A stretch of DNA of 7,111 nucleotides from an uncultured Collinsella sp. (GTDB lineage: Bacteria > Actinomycetota > Coriobacteriia > Coriobacteriales > Coriobacteriaceae). The notes below the pieces were generated by a model. That model did not search any database. It was not told the DNA's origin and saw only the letters and a program-made list of their open reading frames with translations. The stretch is from NCBI GenBank assembly GCA_900764025.1, contig CAAFMM010000497.1, positions 1-7,111 of the forward strand, read 5' to 3'. Positions 1-6,413 of the stretch are shown in pieces; position 1 is the first letter of the stretch, and the number at the start of each line of letters is the position of its first letter. A program made the translations under genes and the position numbers.

Positions 1-114
1 TACGGGCTCGGCCTCCACGCCGCCTCCGAGGCCGCGAGCGCCCACGGGGGCTCCGTCTCGCTCGCCAACAGCCCCTCGGGCGGCGCGGTGGCCACCATCG
101 CGGTCCCCCTGTGA
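1..114 (+). CDS. C-terminal end of a sensor histidine kinase (partial)
   Basis: Frame 1 is open from the window edge to a TGA at 112-114 and gives 37 residues. It starts YGLGLHAASEAAS, then AHGGSVSLANSPSGGA, and ends ATIAVPL. This is the classic end of a HATPase_c domain: a GLGL (G2 box) ATP-lid motif, then a helix, then HGG and a GGA...P strand pair that finishes the kinase fold. The protein would be a two-component sensor kinase that autophosphorylates on a histidine lying outside the window. The response regulator is not in view. The gene points towards the - strand genes to its right, so it is not part of their operon. The specific signal or subfamily cannot be told from this fragment. 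Confidence 0.75.
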   Translation, partial: YGLGLHAASEAASAHGGSVSLANSPSGGAVATIAVPL

Positions 115-138
115 GGGCCTGACGACTCAGGCCCTCAC
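111..138 (+). terminator. Stem-loop terminator overlapping the kinase stop codon
   Basis: GTGAGGGCCT at 111-120 and AGGCCCTCAC at 129-138 form a perfect 10-bp stem with an 8-base loop, and the TGA stop lies inside the left arm. No T-run follows, so it is either a U-tract-free terminator of the kind common in high-GC actinobacteria or an RNA-stabilising hairpin. As it is symmetric, it could also act on - strand transcripts arriving from the DUF2958 side. Confidence 0.6.
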
Positions 139-186
139 ACCAGCGTGCCTCGCAATCAAACGCTTCCCGGATAATAATGCCCGTTG

Positions 187-200
187 CAGGGATCGCCCTG
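187..200 (-). terminator. Small hairpin just after a short - strand reading frame
   Basis: CAGGG (187-191) and CCCTG (196-200) pair around a 4-base loop. On the - strand the hairpin begins one base after the TAG at 204-202 that ends a short reading frame, the usual place for a terminator. The stem is only 5 bp and no T-run follows, so this is weak. Confidence 0.25.
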
Positions 201-201
201 T

Positions 202-282
202 CTAGTCGCCGCCTATGTGCATGAGCATGTCAGCGATGCGAGTCGCCATCTCGTCCGCCGCTGCACGGATGTTTGTTGATGT
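202..282 (-). pseudogene. Possible 3' remnant of an unknown gene
   Basis: This - strand frame is open for 26 codons from just after a TGA (285-283) to TAG at 204-202. The end reads IRAAADEMATRIADMLMHIGGD, an amphipathic, helix-like string with protein-like composition, unlike the frames around it. There is an internal ATG (MATRIAD) but no clear ribosome binding site. It may be the tail of a gene whose 5' part has been lost between the DUF2958 gene and this point, or it may be chance. No family is recognised. Confidence 0.2.
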
Positions 283-721
283 TCACTAAGAAGTGGTCCG
301 AGTGATCACTGAGAAATAAGCACCGTGAGCACGAAAAATTGAGCAGTTTAAGCAAGAGGGCCGCGCCCCGGGGACTTGCCGAATCTGCCCACGGCGTCAA
401 ACTCGTCCATCTCCATGGAGCTACCTCCCCCCTGACGGCGCCAAGCGGCTTCGGCTCGAAGTGCTCGTCGCGCTCGACGGCGGCGAACCCCATTTGGCGG
501 TTCAGCTCCTCCATCTCCTTGATGCTGAAGTAGCCGAGCTCGTCGTCATAGCCCTCGACGAGGCCGAACACCTCGTCCGTCCCATCGAACTCGAGCAGCC
601 ACCAGTCCCATCCGTTCACGCACGAGAAGTAGTGGACGTATACCGTGAGGTCTTCCGCGCCGTCTTGCTCATAGAGCCTCGGCAGTCCCTCCGCAATCTC
701 CCTCGTCATCAGCTCCTGCAT
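230..721 (-). CDS. DUF2958 family protein with an aberrant C-terminus
   Basis: Residues 1-95 (MQELMTREIAEGLPRLYEQ... WWLLEFDG... VFGLVEGYDDELGYFSIKEMEE... ERDEHFEPKPLG) match the DUF2958 pattern: an N-terminal helix, a WxWxxxEFDG-like strand, FGxVxGxxxELGYFS, and a closing ERDxxFEPxPL. The family is small (around 110 residues), of unknown function, and often found on conjugative and other mobile elements. The start at 721 is preferred to an ATG at 757 because GGAGG lies 5 bases upstream and the resulting N-terminus fits the family. The frame runs to TGA at 232-230, giving 163 residues, but everything past about residue 100 looks non-coding (PWRWTSLTPWADSASPRG and so on). The change occurs at a run of six G in codons 97-99, where a second, coding-like frame begins (348-416). 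Either a frameshift has altered the tail, or the authentic stop has been lost. Confidence 0.7.
   Translation of the reverse strand: MQELMTREIAEGLPRLYEQDGAEDLTVYVHYFSCVNGWDWWLLEFDGTDEVFGLVEGYDDELGYFSIKEMEELNRQMGFAAVERDEHFEPKPLGAVRGEVAPWRWTSLTPWADSASPRGAALLLKLLNFSCSRCLFLSDHSDHFLVNINKHPCSGGRDGDSHR
348..416 (-). CDS. Small overlapping reading frame at the 3' end of the DUF2958 gene
   Basis: ATG at 416-414 opens a 22-residue frame, MEMDEFDAVGRFGKSPGRGP then LA and TAA. It has a strong GGAGG ribosome binding site (424-428) 7 bases upstream. Its codons mostly end in G or C, unlike the overlapping DUF2958 frame here, so this frame seems to be the one that was under coding selection. Two readings are possible: the start of a downstream gene, truncated by a deletion, whose first codons overlap the DUF2958 gene; or the true C-terminus of the DUF2958 protein, reached by adding one G to the six-G run at 427-432. 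No family is recognised. Confidence 0.35.
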   Translation of the reverse strand: MEMDEFDAVGRFGKSPGRGPLA

Positions 722-759
722 GTCTTCCTCCGTTTCCGGGCACGCCGCCCTGAACATCT

Positions 760-1014
760 CGCCCTTGCGGGCAAAGCCGAATGGCGACGCCGCGTGTCGT
801 CGTCGGCTTTACTCCCTGCAAAGCCGCACCGGAGCGAAGACGAGTCAAGGGAGTCCATGACGACCTCCACCAACCGGAGCGAAGCGAAGGTTTGTGCGGG
901 GTCTCATGGGCCCCTTGACGCGGCGTAGCGGAGGTGCCACCCACGTAACGGATACGAGGTCATGACCGGCGAATGTCACCGAAACGCTTGAAATCATTGG
1001 TCAAGACTGAAGAG
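760..1014. other. Gene-poor leader with short direct and inverted repeats
   Basis: No convincing gene is seen in this stretch of about 255 bases upstream of the DUF2958 start. It holds a 12-bp direct repeat ACCGGAGCGAAG (828-839 and 873-884, 45 bp apart), the inverted pair AAAGCCGA (773-780) and TCGGCTTT (803-810) with a further AAAGCCG near 820, an inverted pair GTCAAGGG (844-851) and CCCTTGAC (912-919), and a 10-bp palindrome GGTCATGACC (958-967). A 49-codon - strand frame (858-709) has a good GGAGG site but turns arginine-rich and unlike protein after about 20 codons. The stretch may be a structured 5' leader or debris of a mobile element. Confidence 0.4.
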
Positions 1015-1043
1015 AGGCGGCCGCCCCTAACGGACGGCCGCCT
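1015..1043 (-). terminator. Terminator of the RHH-mod-res operon
   Basis: AGGCGGCCG (1015-1023) and CGGCCGCCT (1035-1043) form a 9-bp, nearly all G/C stem with an 11-base loop, 67 bases past the res stop codon. On the - strand the stem is followed by a pyrimidine-rich CTCTTCAGTCTT rather than a pure T-run. Its position and strength make it the natural end of the - strand operon. Confidence 0.7.
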
Positions 1044-1110
1044 TAGCGAGCCTTACTAATTCGGTTCTGGTATATGATCCGAGACGCCCGCCGGGCAAAT
1101 CCCGACAATC

Positions 1111-4020
1111 CTAGTGATAGTCGTTTGCGAAGGAGCCGTAGAAGAGCGCCTTACAGTCGACATCGCTGTAGCCCATCACGGCATCCTGCACATCGGATCG
1201 CAAGAGGTTGAGCACCTTGTACACGCCCTCGCCCATATCCCCGACGAAGAGTACCTGCTTGAACACATCGGGATAATCGCGCAGATAGGTCACATAGCCC
1301 CTAAGCTTTGCTAGCGTGTCGCCGAGGAACTCGCCATGAGGGTCAACGATGGACGGCCTGATGACGCCCGCTGCATCCTTCACGAAGAAGAGGAAGTCTG
1401 GATGCAGGGCCTTGCGTCCCACCGAAGACATGTACGGAATCGAAAACGCCTTGGCAGACATGCTGCCCGACGGATTGCGATAGAAGGCAACCGTGCGATT
1501 CTTTGCCAATTCGTTCCTAACGATATAGTCTTCCGCCGGGTTCAGGTCGAGCGGGCAGAGGCCGTCCTCTTTCTGCACGATATGACACGGATACTTAGCG
1601 AAGTCGTCCGACGTGCTGGCAGACGTGGGCCACTCTATCTTTGTTAGGCGCTTGCCTTCGGTTTCACGGGCCAGTTCGTCGTAACGCTGCTTTGCCGCGT
1701 CGTTAAGGTAGTCATAATCGCCAGATCCATCGACCTTATCGAAGTATTCCTTTCGGCATTGAGCCGCCCAACTCTCGAGCGCATCGACGATGGCCCGTGT
1801 GCGTACCGCTGCGGCAAGGCGCAGGTCGCACTCGGGGCGCCCCAGCTCTTTGAAGTTGGCACGACGATACGCCTGCGCGAGCTCCTTCGTGAAGCGGATA
1901 TCAGCATCGCGGGCGGCCTTCCTGAGGCCCTCTGCGTCCGTGCGGGCCTCCTCCTGCTCCTGGTCCTCGGTCTCGTTGAGCTTGTCGAGCGTGATCTTGA
2001 CGGTCTCGGCTACCTCTACGTCGTGTTTGGCCTCGTTGTACTCGTCTTCGTTGGCAACGATGAAGCCCGAGAGCTTCTGGACGAACCGTCTGTTCACGTC
2101 TGCCGCGGCCCCAGTGTCGAGGCCGGTCTCCACGAGCAGGGTCGCCGTCTTAACCAGGCTCCGGAATTCGTTCCTGGCCTTCTTTGGAATGCGCTGCACG
2201 GGGATGGAATCGAAGGCCGTGCGGATTCCCTGCCACTCCTGGTGCGTAAAGGACTGCTCGCGCTTGGTGGGCGGCTTGGGCCTTGCCATGGGCACGGGTT
2301 TTACGACCGAGGCGGGCTGGGTCGGCTCGGACTGTGTGGAACTCGGCTCAGGTGTCGCAGGTTGCTGCGGGGTAGGCGCTGCAACGTCGTTGCCCGTTGC
2401 GGGCCAAGGCGCCGGCTCCGCTTCTGGCATCGGAACGTTAACGGGGTCGACCCCCGAGGCAAGCGAGGGCTGCGTTCCCCGCATGTCCAACGGCTCCTGA
2501 ATCGCGATGCCGGCAAGCGGCGCCTGGTAGCCGGGTTGTGCCCGCCGCGCCGCCTCGATGGCCTTCTCGTTCTCCTCGTACGCCTTGAGCTCCTGTTGGT
2601 AGTCGGCTTCGGACTTGGGCGCAGCCGCCGTGATGGTCACGGGGTTGAGAACGATGTTCTGCTTGCCGATGGAGCTCTCGCCCATGTCGTCCTTGCGGCC
2701 CATGAGGTAGTCAACCACGTCCTGAGTGCTCTCGGGATTGAACTGGGGCAGGTAGCAGGCGACGGAATTCAAAAGGTCATCGGATTCGATGCGCCGCGCA
2801 AGTGGGGTGCGTACCATACGCCCCACGAGCTGTGCGATATAGGTCGAGTCCGAACGCCTGCGCTGCGAGAAGATGACCTCCGCTCGTGGGCAGTCCCATC
2901 CGTTGGAGACGGCCTCCTTGGCGAAAAGTACGCGGACGCTCGAGGTGTCCTGAACGAACTCGGGCTCTACATAGCGGATAAGGTATTTTCCCGCCGCGAT
3001 GTCCTTGTGCTCGCCGAAGACATTGGCAAACGACATCGCCTCAGAAAGGCCGGGAACTAAGCCCATGATCTGGTCGCACATCTCGACCAAGGCCGAGCCA
3101 CTCACGTTGTCAGCGGCCTGGATGAGCAGCAGGGGGTTGATGTAGCTCTCGCCCTCGCGGGCGCAGTACTCACCCCACTCGTTGCAAGCCAGGGCATAGT
3201 GCTCGCACGCCATAGTAAGGTATTGGTGCTCGACTGGATCGTCCTTCTCGGGCACGCGCAGCTCGATAATATCTTTAAGCAGGCCCGATTCCTGGACCTC
3301 GCGAGGGGTCACAGCAACCTTCGGCATACGCACGCGATCAGCGCGCTGGTCCATAGCCGCCTCGAACCTCTGCGGCGTGGCAGAGACCCCAACGACGATG
3401 GGCATTGCCGCACGGCCGTCTAGACCATCAATAAGGTTGGCGTAGATCGTCGCCGTGCCGCGCTCGCTCGAGACATTGGCCCCCAGGCCGCGGTGGGCCT
3501 CGTCTATGAACAGATAGAGGTTACGCTCCGGGTCCCTGATAGTGCGGTCAAGGATGTCCCAGAACACACGGCCGGAGTTGGCCTCACCACCCTTGGTGAG
3601 CAGACCATTCTTGCTGAGTAGGTCCTTGCTGAGAAAATAGACGTGGCGCGGCTCGAGAATGTCGTGCGCGGCTCCGAAGTCGTTGGCAATCGTGACCAGA
3701 TGGCGCCTGTCAAGGATGCTGTCTGCTAGCTTGTCCGCCACGTTGGAGAAACGCACACTCGTCTGCTCGTTCAGGCTCGGGGAATCCGAGAGCCAAAGAA
3801 CAACGGCATTCTCGTCGGGCCCGAGACCCAAATCGTCGTCTCCGAAAAAGAGCGCTTCGATCGTCGCCGCGCACATGACAGTCTTGCCCGACCCCGTGGG
3901 GGATGCGAGGCATATCGAGGACAGCTCGCCGTCCTGCTCATAGCGTCGACGCATCGACTGCAACTTGTTCACCAGGGTCGCGACTGCCCCGGCTTGAAAA
4001 TCCTTAAGTTCGACTCTCAT
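1111..4020 (-). CDS. Type III restriction enzyme Res-like subunit (DEAD/DEAH helicase-nuclease)
   Basis: This 969-residue protein is close in length to type III Res subunits. Superfamily 2 helicase motifs appear in order: Walker A SPTGSGKT (40-47), DEAH (173-176) in LFIDEAHRGLG, SAT (213-215), motif V SNGWDCPRAEVIF (372-384) and motif VI QLVGRMVR (397-404). A Pro/Ala/Glu/Gln-rich linker (about 495-590) joins the motor to a C-terminal region with charged, coiled-coil-like helices (about 655-720). Last comes a nuclease-like segment, HPDFLFF (873-879) and SIVDPHGEFL (890-899), then KLRGYVTYLRDY. In the known family this subunit translocates or switches on DNA using ATP and cleaves only in complex with Mod. 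The usual (D/E)XK lysine is replaced (D893-P-H895). The start has GAGG five bases upstream, inside the last codons of mod, with only two bases between the genes, so translation is probably coupled. The nuclease activity is an inference. Confidence 0.9.
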   Translation of the reverse strand: MRVELKDFQAGAVATLVNKLQSMRRRYEQDGELSSICLASPTGSGKTVMCAATIEALFFGDDDLGLGPDENAVVLWLSDSPSLNEQTSVRFSNVADKLADSILDRRHLVTIANDFGAAHDILEPRHVYFLSKDLLSKNGLLTKGGEANSGRVFWDILDRTIRDPERNLYLFIDEAHRGLGANVSSERGTATIYANLIDGLDGRAAMPIVVGVSATPQRFEAAMDQRADRVRMPKVAVTPREVQESGLLKDIIELRVPEKDDPVEHQYLTMACEHYALACNEWGEYCAREGESYINPLLLIQAADNVSGSALVEMCDQIMGLVPGLSEAMSFANVFGEHKDIAAGKYLIRYVEPEFVQDTSSVRVLFAKEAVSNGWDCPRAEVIFSQRRRSDSTYIAQLVGRMVRTPLARRIESDDLLNSVACYLPQFNPESTQDVVDYLMGRKDDMGESSIGKQNIVLNPVTITAAAPKSEADYQQELKAYEENEKAIEAARRAQPGYQAPLAGIAIQEPLDMRGTQPSLASGVDPVNVPMPEAEPAPWPATGNDVAAPTPQQPATPEPSSTQSEPTQPASVVKPVPMARPKPPTKREQSFTHQEWQGIRTAFDSIPVQRIPKKARNEFRSLVKTATLLVETGLDTGAAADVNRRFVQKLSGFIVANEDEYNEAKHDVEVAETVKITLDKLNETEDQEQEEARTDAEGLRKAARDADIRFTKELAQAYRRANFKELGRPECDLRLAAAVRTRAIVDALESWAAQCRKEYFDKVDGSGDYDYLNDAAKQRYDELARETEGKRLTKIEWPTSASTSDDFAKYPCHIVQKEDGLCPLDLNPAEDYIVRNELAKNRTVAFYRNPSGSMSAKAFSIPYMSSVGRKALHPDFLFFVKDAAGVIRPSIVDPHGEFLGDTLAKLRGYVTYLRDYPDVFKQVLFVGDMGEGVYKVLNLLRSDVQDAVMGYSDVDCKALFYGSFANDYH

Positions 4021-4022
4021 GT

Positions 4023-6167
4023 TTACCTCACCGCATCCTCGGCGGCAATCTTGAACGATTGCAGGTAGTTCTCGTACAGGCGGACGACGTCGAGCCCGGG
4101 GAGCTGGGCCTTGACCCCAGCGAAGCGCGCCGTGTCGTCGGTGATCACAAACGCGCAGGCGACCTCGGGGCGGCCCTTAAGCGCCTTGACGAAATCGCGG
4201 ACGGCGGCGAAATCGAAGAGCACGGCATAGGCGTCGGAGACGGCATAGCCCGGCTCCTCATGCTCGATGACGCGCCCGCGAGCGCCGGCGCGCAGCCACA
4301 GCAGGGGCGCTATCTCCTCAAACGCCACGCCGAGCTCGACGGCGTCAGGGTCCTCGTAGGTGAGGTCGAAGAAGACCGCGTTCTCCTCGAACCCATCGGC
4401 CATGGGGAACTCGTCGGTGAACTTGTAGTCGCCCTTGATGGGATCACCCTCGGGCGTCTTGCCCGTGATGGCCGCCGTGACGCGTGGCTTGGTAATGTAC
4501 TGGCAGATGCCCAGGGCCTCCCAATCGGGATCGCCTTGACGCGAACCATGTTTGATGAGCTTTTTTGCCTCGTCCTCGGAGACCTCGTTGTTCGTGATGC
4601 TGATGGAGCGCCTGCACCCGCCGTCTTGGTGGTTCAGGCGCATGACGGCATGCGCCGTGGTGCCCGACCCAGAAAAGAAGTCGACCACGAGCGCATTGGG
4701 CTTGCTGGCGATAAAGAAACGAATAGCGTCCTCGACGGCATAGAGGGACTTTGGGAAAGGGAAGCTGCGGTTTGGAATTATTTTTCTCAGCATACCGGAG
4801 CCATTTCTGGATGCATCGTGCGATGCGATGCGCCACTGCGTACTGGGAATGTAATTCGCTTCATAGTTGCTGTCGTCAACAATAACCGAACCGTCAGCAC
4901 GGCGGCCAATTATTGGAAATAGCCCGCTTTCTACCTTTTTCTGTTCTCCGCTCTTCAGGTATGAAATCGCCATACCCCGTTCGGTAAATCGACCCAACTT
5001 AACAAAACCCTTTTCTAAGGCAACTCGAAGAGCTGCCTGGGAAATTTGCCAGTTTCCTTCAGCCCCGTTCGTCCTTATTGGCCATACTGTCTTACATCCT
5101 GGGCAAGATGGAACATCCTCCCTCGATTCGTCACGAGAAAGTGATGCCCCTATATGGTCGATTTTGCCCCCATCTTCTTTTACATATATGGGATAGAACA
5201 GATTGGGCCTATCGGACCTTAGACTATTGGTTCCTGTCCTCATCAAAGAGTTCCAGTGCAATTTACCTTTGCAAGAATTGTTGACCCCACCTAACCAGTC
5301 GTCGCCGAGGGGGACCTTCTTGGGACCGGCCTCTCCGAAATAGACGAAATAGATATACTCATCTGATCTCGCAAACTCCCCCTGGCGAGCAACGCCAGCG
5401 GGGTTAATTACCGAAGAGACCATTTGTATGCGGCTGCCTGGATATATCCTCTCAAGCAACAGCCCCAAACGCGCGTACTCTTTCTCATCAATTGTCACGA
5501 TGAGCACCGAATCATTGGGGTTGAGCAGCTGCTTGGCGAGCTTGAGGCGGCGCTCCATGAATGCCAGCCACTTGGAGTGGCGATAGGCGTCGGAGCCGTC
5601 GACGTAATCGTTGTTGTATTTCCAATCGCGGGCGCCAGTGTTATAGGGCGGGTCAATATATATGCAGTCCGTTTTGCCTGCATAGGCAAAGGCCAAGGTT
5701 TCAAGAGCATGGTAGTTTTCGCCGTTGATGACTACTTGATAGGGCTTATCGCCACCGCGCTCGACACGCCCAGTCTCTTTGAGGCCAGCATAAATCGGCT
5801 GGTCATATTCAGCAACAGGCACGACATCGTCGACAGCAACGGAGCGGGGCTCACATTCGTTTTCGTCATATGAGGGCGATTGATATGGCTTTAGATCAGC
5901 AACCCCCCCCCGAACGGCATTTACCAACCATAGCAGTTGGGAGCTAGAGTCCTCTTTTTTACCACGCTCGGGAAGCACCTGTACGACATCGCCCTCCATG
6001 ATGGGTTTGCCATAAAGGCGAAGTCGCTCTGGACGGTTGTGTTCAAATACAAGCCCAAACTGGCGCTGCGCCGCAAAGGCGCGGATGTCGGCAGCGAGCT
6101 GACGATCGCCCAGCTTGACAGCGCGATCAACAAGGTTCTGAACGACTGCTTGCGTCGTCTGAGACAT
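4023..6167 (-). CDS. Type III DNA adenine-N6 methyltransferase Mod, with a G9 tract
   Basis: This 714-residue protein transfers a methyl group from S-adenosylmethionine to adenine and supplies target recognition for the Res partner. The catalytic motif DPPYN (172-176, in CIYIDPPYNTGARDWKYNNDY) precedes the AdoMet-binding motif DFFSGSGTT (496-504), the beta-class order of type III Mod enzymes. The segment between them (about 229-475) should hold the target recognition domain; it is AT-rich and has a CPGC pair at 355-358. An N-terminal region of about 120 residues (with RLYGKPIMEGDVVQVLP) and a C-terminal 150 residues lie outside the catalytic core. The ATG at 6167 is chosen over the GTG at 6170 because AGGGGGAG sits at proper distance only from the ATG. 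That ATG overlaps the RHH stop as TGATG. Codons 86-89 contain nine G in a row, a likely phase-variation site; the frame shown is the ON state. Confidence 0.93.
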   Translation of the reverse strand: MSQTTQAVVQNLVDRAVKLGDRQLAADIRAFAAQRQFGLVFEHNRPERLRLYGKPIMEGDVVQVLPERGKKEDSSSQLLWLVNAVRGGVADLKPYQSPSYDENECEPRSVAVDDVVPVAEYDQPIYAGLKETGRVERGGDKPYQVVINGENYHALETLAFAYAGKTDCIYIDPPYNTGARDWKYNNDYVDGSDAYRHSKWLAFMERRLKLAKQLLNPNDSVLIVTIDEKEYARLGLLLERIYPGSRIQMVSSVINPAGVARQGEFARSDEYIYFVYFGEAGPKKVPLGDDWLGGVNNSCKGKLHWNSLMRTGTNSLRSDRPNLFYPIYVKEDGGKIDHIGASLSRDESREDVPSCPGCKTVWPIRTNGAEGNWQISQAALRVALEKGFVKLGRFTERGMAISYLKSGEQKKVESGLFPIIGRRADGSVIVDDSNYEANYIPSTQWRIASHDASRNGSGMLRKIIPNRSFPFPKSLYAVEDAIRFFIASKPNALVVDFFSGSGTTAHAVMRLNHQDGGCRRSISITNNEVSEDEAKKLIKHGSRQGDPDWEALGICQYITKPRVTAAITGKTPEGDPIKGDYKFTDEFPMADGFEENAVFFDLTYEDPDAVELGVAFEEIAPLLWLRAGARGRVIEHEEPGYAVSDAYAVLFDFAAVRDFVKALKGRPEVACAFVITDDTARFAGVKAQLPGLDVVRLYENYLQSFKIAAEDAVR
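5903..5911 (-). repeat. G9 homopolymer tract inside mod (candidate phase-variation switch)
   Basis: The + strand has nine C at 5903-5911, so mod reads CGG GGG GGG GTT (Arg-Gly-Gly-Val, codons 86-89). Deleting one G gives RGG-LLI-stop; adding one gives RGGG-C-stop. A slip of one base in either direction therefore truncates Mod at about 90 residues, well before the DPPY catalytic motif. Poly-G and other simple repeats in mod genes are the established basis of phase-variable type III systems in several Gram-negative pathogens. Confidence 0.75.
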
Positions 6168-6334
6168 CACTTCTCCCCCTTACACTTCTCGTCAATCCAT
6201 TCGCGCAGGACTTTAGCCACCGTCTTATCCTGGCGCGCGGCATAGGACTTAAGAGCCCGCTTATCCTCACGGGTTATCGAGAGCGTGAACTTATCCAGCT
6301 CCTTTTCGGCATGAACAGCCTGATCTTCCTCCAT
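6167..6334 (-). CDS. Small ribbon-helix-helix (CopG/Arc-like) protein, likely operon regulator
   Basis: The product is 55 residues: MEEDQAVHAEKE, then a strand-like LDKFTLSIT (13-21), helix REDKRALKSYAARQD (22-36), turn and second helix KTVAKVLREWIDEKC (37-51), and a short basic end. This is the pattern of a single ribbon-helix-helix DNA-binding domain, which works as a dimer. ATG at 6334 has GGAGG 7 bases upstream. The TGA stop (6169-6167) shares its A with the ATG of mod, so the two are translationally coupled. A perfect palindrome lies about 65 bp upstream, where an autorepressor would bind. Known RHH proteins of this size include antitoxins, plasmid copy regulators and small controllers. 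With no toxin here and mod-res downstream, a role in timing or limiting restriction-modification expression is the best inference. It is not a classical helix-turn-helix C protein. Confidence 0.75.
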   Translation of the reverse strand: MEEDQAVHAEKELDKFTLSITREDKRALKSYAARQDKTVAKVLREWIDEKCKGEK

Positions 6335-6384
6335 GGTCGCCCCTCCGAATTGACCTGTTCTACGTTCCTTAACTGACCGAAATC

Positions 6385-6413
6385 ATTTTACGGCAGAATA
6401 CGTAATTACGTAA
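6385..6413 (-). promoter_or_regulatory. Putative promoter of the RHH-mod-res operon
   Basis: On the - strand TAAAAT (6390-6385) is a reasonable -10 element about 50 bases before the RHH start codon. The place for a -35 element, 17 bp upstream (6413-6408), falls inside the 22-bp palindrome and reads TTACGT, a poor match to TTGACA. The overlap of a weak -35 box with the palindrome fits a repressible promoter. The -10 assignment rests on sequence inspection only. Confidence 0.35.

Noticed and set aside
709..858. 49-codon - strand frame with a good GGAGG site (MDSLDSSSLRCGFAGSKADD)
   Set aside because: The ribosome site is attractive, but after about 20 codons it becomes arginine-rich out-of-frame DUF2958 sequence; it could at best be a leader peptide.
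461..928. + strand frame of 155 codons opposite DUF2958
   Set aside because: It is antisense to the DUF2958 family match and lacks domain signals.
669..944. - strand frame of 91 codons overlapping the DUF2958 start
   Set aside because: Its composition is not protein-like and its second half is the DUF2958 coding sequence read in the wrong frame.
1759..3060. Long + strand frame of 433 codons opposite res
   Set aside because: It lies fully antisense to the well-supported res gene, is Leu/Arg/Gly-rich and has no domain pattern; it is a mirror of high-GC codon use.
4059..4922. + strand frame of 287 codons opposite mod
   Set aside because: It is antisense to the conserved C-terminal half of mod, including the FSGSG motif, and has no recognisable motif of its own.
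1111..6170. BREX, DISARM or type I restriction system
   Set aside because: There is no PglX, PglZ, BrxL, HsdS or DrmA/B-like gene; the mod plus DEAH helicase-nuclease pair is the type III layout.
6167..6334. Toxin-antitoxin pair with the RHH protein as antitoxin
   Set aside because: The next gene is mod, directly coupled, and no small toxin such as ParE, RelE or a PIN protein is next to it.
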